Positions 33,449 through 41,500 of a DNA stretch of 49,084 nt are shown one piece after another; positions within the stretch are counted from its first letter, which is position 1; every line of letters begins with the position of its first letter. The translations under genes were made by a program, and so were the position numbers. This DNA comes from Lactobacillus hominis DSM 23910 = CRBIP 24.179 (lineage in GTDB: Bacteria; Bacillota; Bacilli; Lactobacillales; Lactobacillaceae), in NCBI RefSeq assembly GCF_000296835.1, contig NZ_CAKE01000020.1:1-49084 (forward strand). Reading direction: 5' to 3'. The notes beneath the pieces were generated by a model. That model did not search any database, was not told the origin of the DNA, and saw only the letters and a list, made by a program, of their open reading frames with translations.

Positions 33449-33559
33449 TTACCAGCTCCAGAAAAACAACCACAACAAGCAATTCAATTAATTCAAGCAA
33501 GTAAAGGAGGTGATGACGATGGTAACAGTTCCAGTGAAGGGGATAGTAGCTCCGAATGA
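33449..33559 (+). pseudogene. separated C-terminal tail of the portal frame
   Basis: In frame with the portal after its TAA: LPAPEKQPQQAIQLIQ, then ASKGGDDDGNSSSEGDSSSE and TGA. It would overlap the first 41 bases of the protease gene, a usual portal/protease layout. A single T-to-G, C or A/G-type change at the stop would restore the full portal; alternatively, low-level readthrough makes the long form. Confidence 0.5.
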
Positions 33560-34232
33560 TATGGCTGATGTTTATAGCTGGTTTGGATATGATGTTGTAA
33601 CTCCAAATAATATTTCTGAAGCATTAAATAATGCTGCTGGTGCAGATGTCACTTTGGAAATTAATTCTCCCGGTGGACATGTAGATGCAGGTAGTGAAAT
33701 TTATACTGCTGTGAAGAAATACCAAGGTGACGTTACAGCACAGATTGTTGGACAAGCTTGCTCAGCCGCTTCATGGATTGCTCTTGCAGCAGATAAGGTG
33801 GAAATGTCACCTACTGCTCAAATCATGATCCATAGAGCTTCCACAGGCGTTGATGGTAACTCTGATGACATTGCGAGTGCTTTGCAAAGTTTGGATTCTC
33901 TTGATAAATCATTTGTTGACTTATATAGTCAGCGCACTGGTTTAGATAAGCAAGAGGTTTACAGAATGATGTGCAAAACAACTTGGATGAACGCGAAAGA
34001 AGCCGTTGATAAAGGCTTTGCAGACTCAATTATGTTTGAAGATAATGCCGTTCCAGCAATAGTCAATGCATATGGAGTTCCAGCTTTAAGTCAAAAAATG
34101 ATTAATAAAGTTAAGAATTTGCTTCATGATAAATCGACCGAGAATGTCGTTAAACCTCAACCAAAAGAAAATATTAAAAATGATAGCCAACTTCAAAAGA
34201 AGCTGGCTATTTTGTTTGGAAAGGAAAATTAA
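33519..34232 (+). CDS. ClpP-like head maturation protease
   Basis: Serine protease that processes the capsid scaffold, 237 residues. The crotonase/ClpP fold shows NSPGGHVDAGSEIY (about 48-61), catalytic Ser in GQACSAASWIAL (about 81-92) and catalytic His in IMIHRAST (near 106). I use ATG 33519 with AAAGGAGG eight bases upstream; ATG 33513 is too close to the site and GTG 33510 overlaps it. The Lys-rich C-terminus (about 195-237) may aid capsid entry. It lies between portal and capsid genes as usual. Confidence 0.93.
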   Translation: MVTVPVKGIVAPNDMADVYSWFGYDVVTPNNISEALNNAAGADVTLEINSPGGHVDAGSEIYTAVKKYQGDVTAQIVGQACSAASWIALAADKVEMSPTAQIMIHRASTGVDGNSDDIASALQSLDSLDKSFVDLYSQRTGLDKQEVYRMMCKTTWMNAKEAVDKGFADSIMFEDNAVPAIVNAYGVPALSQKMINKVKNLLHDKSTENVVKPQPKENIKNDSQLQKKLAILFGKEN

Positions 34233-34237
34233 ATTTT

Positions 34238-35440
34238 ATGAATATCAATGAATTAAAAGCTGCGTTTGATACTGCAGGTCAAAAGGTTCAAGACTTAGAA
34301 GATCAACGCGCACAAATTACTATTGATCTTGGAAAAGATGCAGACTCTCACTCTGTAGATGAAATCACTAAGCTCAATGCAAATTTAAAGAAAGCAAAAG
34401 TAAATCAAGAATTAGCTAAGTCAGCTTATGAAGATGCTAAGGCTAGTTTAGATGCTCAACCGGTGAATAAGAAGTCACTTCCAGTTAATGAAGATAAGAA
34501 GCTTGACATTCAAGCAATTAAGAATCAATTTGTTTCTGATTTCAAGAATCTAGTTTCATCTGGTACTACTGGTTCAGGTAATGCAGGGTTAACTATTCCT
34601 GAAGATATTCAACAACAAATTAGAACTTTAACTCGTTCATTCGTATCTTTGGAAAGCTTAGTTAATGTCGAAAATGTTGCAACTGCAAGTGGATCTCGCG
34701 TTTATGAAAAGTTAAACGACATTACTCCATTAAAGGATTTAGATGATGAAGCAGCAACTATTAATAACAATGACGACCCTGAATTAACTGTAGTTAAGTA
34801 CTTGATTCATAGATACGCGGGGATGACTACTGTCACTAACACTCTTTTAAAGGATACTGTAGACAATATTATTCAATGGTTAACTAATTGGGTTGCGAAA
34901 AAGGATGTTGTAACTCGTAATGCAAAAATTCTTGAAGTTATGGGTAAAGCTCCTAAGAAACCAACCATCTCTAAGTTTGATGACATCAAGGACTTAGAAA
35001 ATAACACTCTTGATCCAGCAATTGAAGCAAGTTCAATTTTTGTAACTAACCAATCAGGCTACAATATTTTATCTAAGTTAAAAGATGCAGATGGTCGTTA
35101 CTTAATGCAACCAGATGTTACTAATCCTGATAAGTATTTAATTGATGGTAAGCCAGTTACTCGTATCGCTGATAAGTGGCTACCAGACGTGTCAGGTTCA
35201 CACCCTCTATACTTTGGTGATTTAAAGCAAGGTATTACTTTATTTGATCGTCAACAAATGCAAATTGATATTACTAACACTGGCGCAGGTTCATTTGAAA
35301 CTGATACTACCAAGCTTCGTTTCATTGATCGTTTCGATGTTGAATTAATCGATGATGGAGCTTTTGCAGCTGCTTCATTTAAGGCTGTTGCTGATCAAGC
35401 TAGTGGTACTGCTGATACAGACGGTAAGACTAGCAAGTAG
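34238..35440 (+). CDS. major capsid protein (HK97 fold)
   Basis: A 400-residue product. An N-terminal charged coiled-coil (about 1-90) is a delta/scaffolding domain, probably removed by the protease. The HK97 fold begins near TTGSGNAGLTIPEDIQQQI (about 107). Family blocks are RSFVSLESLVNVENV, HRYAGMTTVTNTLLKDT (about 190-206), IFVTNQSGYNIL (about 265) and FGDLKQGITLFDRQ (about 326). It starts 5 bases after the protease stop. Confidence 0.95.
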   Translation: MNINELKAAFDTAGQKVQDLEDQRAQITIDLGKDADSHSVDEITKLNANLKKAKVNQELAKSAYEDAKASLDAQPVNKKSLPVNEDKKLDIQAIKNQFVSDFKNLVSSGTTGSGNAGLTIPEDIQQQIRTLTRSFVSLESLVNVENVATASGSRVYEKLNDITPLKDLDDEAATINNNDDPELTVVKYLIHRYAGMTTVTNTLLKDTVDNIIQWLTNWVAKKDVVTRNAKILEVMGKAPKKPTISKFDDIKDLENNTLDPAIEASSIFVTNQSGYNILSKLKDADGRYLMQPDVTNPDKYLIDGKPVTRIADKWLPDVSGSHPLYFGDLKQGITLFDRQQMQIDITNTGAGSFETDTTKLRFIDRFDVELIDDGAFAAASFKAVADQASGTADTDGKTSK

Positions 35441-35457
35441 TAAGTAGGTGAGTTTTA

Positions 35458-35829
35458 ATGACCACTTATTTAGACATCACTAATGGCCTTAAGCGGTCAT
35501 TAGGATATATCGATGAAGATGACTCTTTAGATGAAGCATCTTTAAATCGAATGAAGAATGGCTTAACTGCAGCTGAATTATATGTACAAGGGGCAATTGG
35601 CACAGACGTCAAAGATTTTTATGAATCTAAGGACATCAAGCCTTTGTATACCTTGGTATGTAATGCTTTAGCTGCAACTTACTACCAAAGTCCTACTAGT
35701 ACAACATCTGGAGCTGTCGTCAGTGTAGATGCTGTATGCAAGTCTGTGATTGGACAGTTAAGGGGTCGCTATGATCGACTCTTGGAGGTGCAGAATGGTA
35801 AAGATTCTGAATCCAAGCAGGCTGACTAA
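35458..35829 (+). CDS. head-tail connector (gp6-like)
   Basis: A 123-residue helical product (DITNGLKRSLGYIDEDDSLDE, LYVQGAIGTD, PLYTLVCNALAATYYQ) of the HK97 gp6/phage connector type that forms a ring under the portal. GTAGGTGAG precedes ATG 35458. The next gene starts inside its last codons. Confidence 0.85.
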   Translation: MTTYLDITNGLKRSLGYIDEDDSLDEASLNRMKNGLTAAELYVQGAIGTDVKDFYESKDIKPLYTLVCNALAATYYQSPTSTTSGAVVSVDAVCKSVIGQLRGRYDRLLEVQNGKDSESKQAD

Positions 35830-36151
35830 AATTATTGAGTTTGGCTATGAATCAGATGAACCAGAATATGACCAAAACGACAATCCAATTTCTTCTCTTT
35901 CAATTGTATGGAAAACAACTGCTATTCCATGGTCATTGACTACTTCTCAAATGATTCAAGCTCAAGGCTTAAATTTAACCAATCAACGAGTTTTTGCAGT
36001 AAGGCATAGAGATGATAATTTTTGGTCAAAAATAAGTAAAGCTAAATATTATGGCAAGACTTATGAAGTAACAAATATCAATCCTGACCCTACTAATTCA
36101 CCAACTAGCTATGATTTAGTAACTCTTAAGGAGGCATCTAAACATGAATGA
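35795..36151 (+). CDS. head closure/head-tail joining protein
   Basis: The 118-residue product has the head-tail joining beta-barrel pattern (LTKIIEFGYES, WKTTAIPWSLTTSQMIQAQG, VTNINPDPTNSPTSYDLVTL). I use ATG 35795 with TTGGAGGTG upstream; an in-frame ATG at 35771 has no site. It overlaps both neighbours by a few bases. Confidence 0.85.
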   Translation: MVKILNPSRLTKIIEFGYESDEPEYDQNDNPISSLSIVWKTTAIPWSLTTSQMIQAQGLNLTNQRVFAVRHRDDNFWSKISKAKYYGKTYEVTNINPDPTNSPTSYDLVTLKEASKHE

Positions 36152-36620
36152 TGACTTAGGCGATTTTTTAAATGGCTGGATTGATAATGCTGAAAAGGGC
36201 TTAACTTTATCTACTAAAGATAAGGAGAAAATAACTGGTGCTGGAGCTGAAGTTTTTAGCCAGATTTTGCGTGACCGCACGCCACGAAGCAACGAAGTTT
36301 ATTTTAGAGGACGCTCCGCAGGCCATGCGAATGCTAAGCACCATAACAGTCATCGCAAAACTAAGCACTTACAAGATAGTATTACTTATAAGGCTGGCTA
36401 TACTGCAGATAAAACCCATACTGGAGATACAGACGTGGGCTTTGAAGATCATTATTATGATTTTTTGGCCAAAATTATTAATAACGGCAAGCATAAGATG
36501 TCAGATAAAGAATTATCTAATATGCACTTCATTGATAAAGCCCAGCAGGCTTCAGTTAGGGTAGTGGAAGAAGCTGAACTTAAGGCATTTAAGGAAGTGA
36601 TGAACCATGACAGCAATTAA
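36144..36620 (+). CDS. HK97-gp10-like tail/neck protein
   Basis: A 158-residue product. An AEVFSQILRDRTPRSN block (about 32-47) and a VGFEDHYYDFLAKIINNGKHKM block (about 98-119) fit HK97 gp10 family tail completion proteins. AAGGAGG precedes ATG 36144. Confidence 0.85.
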   Translation: MNDDLGDFLNGWIDNAEKGLTLSTKDKEKITGAGAEVFSQILRDRTPRSNEVYFRGRSAGHANAKHHNSHRKTKHLQDSITYKAGYTADKTHTGDTDVGFEDHYYDFLAKIINNGKHKMSDKELSNMHFIDKAQQASVRVVEEAELKAFKEVMNHDSN

Positions 36621-36978
36621 TGATGCATATCAAGCAATTTTTAAGAGAGTGCCCGGAGTAGATCGTTACTATAAAAAACGAATTACAGGGAAGATTGATA
36701 ATACTAAAACCGATTTGTTAATTACTCCAGTTGTTGGAAGTTACACAGTTTATGGTTCAAATATTCCTACAATTGAAGTGCAAGAGATAGAAATTCAGAT
36801 ATTTATTGGAAAAGAAAATAAAAAGGCTAATTTAGACACAATCAAAAATTCGATTGTGTCTTTTTTAGTGCCTAAGTGGCAAGTGAGCTATGGACCAGAT
36901 GAAGGAACGGATCCTGAAACTGATGAATCTATGCTCACTTTTCATTTCACACGTAATTATGAAAGGAAATTAAACTAA
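36607..36978 (+). CDS. tail terminator/completion protein (DUF806-like)
   Basis: A 123-residue product (DLLITPVVGSYTVYGSNIPTIEVQEIEIQIF, about 36-66 in two parts), the DUF806-like tail completion type found before the major tail gene. GGAAGTG lies before ATG 36607, and its stop overlaps the next start by one base. Confidence 0.8.
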   Translation: MTAINDAYQAIFKRVPGVDRYYKKRITGKIDNTKTDLLITPVVGSYTVYGSNIPTIEVQEIEIQIFIGKENKKANLDTIKNSIVSFLVPKWQVSYGPDEGTDPETDESMLTFHFTRNYERKLN

Positions 36979-37625
36979 TGGAATTAAACGGTTTTGCTAG
37001 AGCCTTGATTGCTCCTGAAGATGATAACGCAAAATTAAAGACTCTTGACGAATTTAAAAAATATGGAAAATACAAAGATAAAGGTATTTTCCAAGCAGAT
37101 TTACAAACTGCAAAAGGTACCACTCAAAGTAACATTACTGGTATGAATCCAGCAATTACTAAAGTTTATGGTTCTAATACTGTAGCTGAGAGTGAAGTAG
37201 GCGTGGAAAATATTTCTGCAACTTTGGGTGTAAATGATATGCCTTTTGACATTGCAAGTCTTTTGAATGGGATGTACAAAGATGACACTCATGGTGGTTA
37301 TAAGAGAGCTGATAAGCGCTTGTTTAAAGGTGCATATATTGCTATTTCTGAAAACCATGGCTTCCCAGTTTACTATGCATTTCCTTACTGTACATTTACT
37401 CCAGGTACTGGTGTAAACATGCAAACTGATGCAGCTAGTCCAGTGACTGTTCATGACACATTTACAGTTACTCCACAAGCTCGTCCAAGCGATAACTTAC
37501 TTTACCAAATTTTTGTTGGCGATAAGGATCGCGACCCATTGTGGAAGGACGAAGAAACAATGCTTGCTTACATTGTTGACGGCTTTAATACATCTGGTGC
37601 GAGTAACCCCTCAACCACAGCCTAA
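36978..37625 (+). CDS. major tail protein, short form
   Basis: Tube-forming protein, 215 residues. Family blocks are GFARALIAPEDDNAKLK (about 4-20), FQADLQTAKGTTQSNITGM (about 39-57), VENISATLGVNDMPFDIASLLNG and VTVHDTFTVTPQARPSDN (about 156-173). The zero frame ends GASNPSTTA. Just before the end, CCC-T (37608-37611) would allow a +1 slip into an open frame that adds 31 residues (see the next entry), giving a 242-residue long form. Confidence 0.93.
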   Translation: MELNGFARALIAPEDDNAKLKTLDEFKKYGKYKDKGIFQADLQTAKGTTQSNITGMNPAITKVYGSNTVAESEVGVENISATLGVNDMPFDIASLLNGMYKDDTHGGYKRADKRLFKGAYIAISENHGFPVYYAFPYCTFTPGTGVNMQTDAASPVTVHDTFTVTPQARPSDNLLYQIFVGDKDRDPLWKDEETMLAYIVDGFNTSGASNPSTTA

Positions 37626-37707
37626 GCAAGATAATTCATCGGCTGAAGAAAAGCATGATGATAAAACAATCGATTCAACTCCTGAAACTGAATCAACTGA
37701 AAAGTAG
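37608..37707 (+). CDS. C-terminal extension of the major tail protein via putative +1 frameshift
   Basis: In the zero frame the codons read AAC CCC TCA. A P-site tRNA-Pro slipping from CCC to CCT would continue with CAA at 37612 and give PQPQPKQDNSSAEEKHDD and so on to TAG 37705, an acidic, Ser/Thr-rich tail. The extension has no ribosome site or start of its own. Six bases after the slip site lies a possible H-type pseudoknot: CAGCC (37618-37622) with GGCTG (37641-37645), and TCATC (37636-37640) with GATGA (37657-37661). Listeria phage PSA uses +1 shifts at proline codons to make long forms of its structural proteins, which supports the reading. Confidence 0.6.
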
Positions 37708-37748
37708 CAATTAATGCTGGGTGGGTAGCGGTAGGTAATTATTAATTT

Positions 37749-37770
37749 AGAACGGCTAGGTGGCCGTTCT
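37749..37770 (+). terminator. terminator or attenuator after the major tail gene
   Basis: AGAACGGC (37749-37756) pairs perfectly with GCCGTTCT (37763-37770), followed by TTTCTTTC. The T-run is broken, so termination is probably partial. It would lower expression of the tail-assembly genes relative to the head and major tail genes. Confidence 0.6.
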
Positions 37771-37796
37771 TTTCTTTCGAAAGGAATTTATAAATC

Positions 37797-38345
37797 ATGA
37801 TTGAAGTAGAAGCAAAAGAATTAGGATTAAAGCCAATTGAAGTTGATCACTCATTTGGCATGAAACGCAAAGCTGGAGTTTTAAATGAAGAAATTTCAAA
37901 AATTCAGTTAGATGCGCAGAAAGATTTTACTAGTGCTGTTAGAGATATGAATATTTTATCTAAGTTAGACCAGTCAAAATCGGAAGATGAAAGAACTTTA
38001 GAACGCTTAGAAGAAAAATATAATGCGGGTTTTGGTACAACTGATCCGGATATGTGGGATATGAGATTAGAGGCTATTGCCATGATCCTTAGCCCTAAAG
38101 TAGATCAAATTAGTTTATCTAGTAAAACTGAGTTGAAACTTACTGAAAAATATCTTGAATTTATTGAAGATTTAGCAGGCATTAACACTAAAACAAAACG
38201 TGAAAAGTTTGAAAATAAAGATTTAGATACTAGCGATATTGCAGCAGTAGCACGCCGTTTAATGCTTGCTATTTTGAATATTAAGGAAGAGGACGCTCAG
38301 CCAACGGCTGAGGATGAAAAAAGTAGATCTGTGGGAAGTAAATAA
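37797..38345 (+). CDS. tail assembly chaperone (gpG-like)
   Basis: A 182-residue helical acidic product between the major tail and tape measure genes, the place of lambda gpG. It binds the tape measure during assembly. GAAAGGAAT precedes ATG 37797. Its last 32 bases overlap the next frame, and a 7-bp hairpin (38296-38302 with 38306-38312) and an A6 run (38317-38322) lie in the overlap, features of a frameshift site. Confidence 0.85.
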   Translation: MIEVEAKELGLKPIEVDHSFGMKRKAGVLNEEISKIQLDAQKDFTSAVRDMNILSKLDQSKSEDERTLERLEEKYNAGFGTTDPDMWDMRLEAIAMILSPKVDQISLSSKTELKLTEKYLEFIEDLAGINTKTKREKFENKDLDTSDIAAVARRLMLAILNIKEEDAQPTAEDEKSRSVGSK

Positions 38346-38556
38346 AACCTGGAAGGACTACGTTGAAGATATTGACTATACAGAGCAACAGGCAATTGTC
38401 GAAGCCCATATGGATCCTTCCGTTATCGATAAATTCGATACTGATCGTTGGGCTGAAATTATGGAGGCAAGATCACGTAAAGATCGTCCAGTTGATGCGA
38501 CTGCTTGGGCTTTGAGTCAATTAGCACAAGGAAAAACTAGAAAGGAGGTACATTAA
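38314..38556 (+). CDS. T part of the tail assembly chaperone (gpGT), probably made by frameshift
   Basis: An 80-codon frame with no spacing before the tape measure gene (overlap at its stop). It lies in the +1 (equal to -2) frame relative to gpG. On AAA AGT at the A6 run, a +1 or -2 slip would join gpG to VDLWEVNKTWKDYVEDIDY and so on. In lambda-like phages the T part exists only as a fusion. An independent start at ATG 38314 with the upstream TGAGG is possible but close (0-1 base). Confidence 0.75.
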   Translation: MKKVDLWEVNKTWKDYVEDIDYTEQQAIVEAHMDPSVIDKFDTDRWAEIMEARSRKDRPVDATAWALSQLAQGKTRKEVH

Positions 38557-41500
38557 TGGCAGGAAAAATACCAGCTGGTGAGTTTAATACTCGAATCACT
38601 TTAAATGGCGAGCAACCTATTCAAACTCTTAAATCTTTGAGAAATGAAGTTGCAACTGCTACTAGCGCATGGAAAGCACAAGTTGCTGAAATGAAAACTG
38701 CTGGTGATCAGTTAGGTGCAGCAAAAGCTAAATATGAAGGCTTAGGCGAAACATTAAAGAAACAACAAACTTTATTGGAACGTAACAAGTCTGAATTGAA
38801 TAGTTTAAAAGAAGCACAATCTCAAGTGGATACTTCCACAGAGAGAGGTCGCAATGAATACGAAAGATATTCAAAAGAAATTGCTACTGCTGAACGCAAT
38901 GTTGCTAATGCTACTACTAGAATTGCTAAATTAAGTCAGCAACAAGAAAAAGCTCGTAATACGCTTGATTACTACAAGTCAGGATTAGCAAGCGCACAAA
39001 GCGAGCTCAGAAAGATTACTGAATCAAGCAATGCTTATGTTGGGCGTCTTGAAGCTGAGGGTAAAACTGAAGAAGCCAATAAGGCTAAGCTGGCTGGTTT
39101 ATCACGTGAATATTCAAAATTAAATGAGATTTATAAGACTCAATCTAATGAATTAACAAAAATTGCCAAAGAGTCTGGAGAATCTTCTGAAGCATATAGA
39201 CGTCAAAAGATCCGTGTAGATGAAACTGCAACAAGTTTAGCTAAAACCAAAACTCAAATGTCTGGTTTATCTTCAGAAATGAAGAAAGCTAATCCATCTG
39301 TTTTTGATCGAATTAAAGCTAAATTGACAGGTGTTAATGGTGAAGCAAAAGAAACACACTCTCTTTTTAAAACAATTTTAGGGGCTAACATTTTAACGAG
39401 TATTGGATCAAGCGCATGGTCATCTTTAACTGGATGGATTTCTCAAGCAAAAGATGAAGCTAAACAGTATTCTTTAGAACAGCAAACTATGTTGGCAACT
39501 TGGCATACTTTAACAGGTAGCGCTAAAGAGGGTAAGAAATTAGTTGATATGACTACTCAAATGGCCATTGCAGCTAATAATTCAGTAAGCATGGTTGATG
39601 CATTAAATCAAAAGTTTTATGCAATTAGCAAGAATGCTGATTTAACTGGTAAATTAACTAAATCTGTTTTAACCTTGCAAGATGCTTTTGGTGCAACTGA
39701 TGATGCAGTTGAAAACTTCGGTGTGCAATTCGCACAGATGATGGCTAATGGAAAAGTATCAGCACAAGATATGATGTCTTTTGTTAATGTTTTCCCAGTT
39801 TTGCGTACTAACTTATTAAAAACTGAAAAATCAGTAACGCATAATTCTAAACTTACTATGTCGCAGATGAATGACTTAATGTCTGCAGGTAAGATTACAT
39901 CTAAAACAATGGAGAAAGTACTTCAAGATACTGCTAAAGAGTATCAAGGCGCTACTGATAACTTTGGTAAGACTATTCCCGGTATGATGAGAACCGTAAA
40001 ATCTCAAATGCCGGTTTTATTATCTGCAATTAGTGACCCGTTAACTAAAGCTGCTAATCCTATCGTAGCTAAGGTTAGCGACTGGGTAACTTCCAAAGAT
40101 ACTAAAAATGCTTTTTCCAGATTGGGAAAAACTTTTTCTGAAGGTTTAAACAAAACCATTTCAGCAATGTCTAGTGGATCTGGCAAAAACGCTGGAAAAG
40201 ATATTACTGATACCCTTAATAAGGGACTTGAAAAAGCAAATGATTTAGTAAAAAGATTCTTTGATTTTTTATCTAAGCACGGTAAAAGTTTAGGTTCCAT
40301 AGCTGTAGATATTGGAAAATTAACTGCTGAAGTTGGAAAACAAGTTTGGAAAGATTTTGCTGATATTATCTCTACTATTGGTAGTGCATTTGGCTTAGTA
40401 AGTGATAAAGCGTCTAAATCAAATGATCCATTAGCCAAGGTGGCAGATATTGTTCATAATTTAGCTAAAAATAAAACTGCAATAAAACTTATAGCTGGTT
40501 ATTTGGTGACTATGAGTACCATTAAAACTCTTACGCCTTTAGCGTCTGGATTAATGGGGATTGCTCGTGGAGGTAAAACAGCATATAAGTTTATCAAAGG
40601 TATGCCAGATGCTTTTGAAACGATGCAAATTAAGGGATTATTAGCTGTTGATAAATTAAAATCTGGATTCTCTAAGTTGACTGGCGTAGTCAAAGATCTA
40701 TTTACTCAGACAGGTAACGGTAAATTTTCTGGTGCACTTCAGTCAATAAAATCTGCTGGCGGTATTTCAAAATTATCAACTGCAGGTAAAGTTACTACTG
40801 GTTTAACTGGTGCGGGAATTGCATTAGATGCAGGATCTTCAATTGTTTCAGCATTTAAGGACAAAAAAGGGTCTTCAAAGCAATTTGAAGATGCAGGTAA
40901 AGGCATTGGTTCCGCAATTGGTGGCGGAATTGGTATGTACTTTGGTGGTCCTGCTGGTGCAGCAATCGGCTCTCAAATTGGTAAAGCAGCCGGTGGCTGG
41001 GGTGGTAAAGCCACTAAGCAATTCTTAAATGGTTGGAAATCTAAGAAACCGCCTAAGGATTTCTGGTCAATGGAAAATTTGGGTTGGTCAACTAAAGATG
41101 CTTTCGGCAAAATGGGTAAGGGAATTGATTCCTGGTGGAAATCAGTTCAAAAATCCAATAAGAAAGCACAGCAAGAACAGCAAAAAGCCAATGAAGAAGC
41201 TGAAAAACAACGTCAAAAAGAAAAGAAAGCCTGGGATAAATATTGGTCTAATGTTGGCAAAGGTATTGATAAATTTGGCAAAGATACCAAGAAAGGCTTT
41301 GACAAAACTGTTAAGGACTCTCAATCTTTTGTTAAAAAAATAGGACCTAATGTTAATAAGGGCTTCAATACTTTTCTTAAAAATGGCCATAATTTCTTTA
41401 AAAAATTTAATAGCAATTTAGGCGATTTCTTTAAATCAATCCCCAAGAATAAGTATGTTAAGGCTTTCCAAAAGGGAAAGCTTTTTTCAACTGCCTATAA

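Noticed and set aside
33513-33518. ATG 33513 as the protease start
   Set aside because: Only two bases from AAAGGAGG; ATG 33519 has the normal spacing.
37453-37707. Separate 84-codon gene overlapping the major tail gene
   Set aside because: Most of it is a shadow of the major tail frame without start site. Only the part after 37611 has coding character, and it is explained as a +1 extension.
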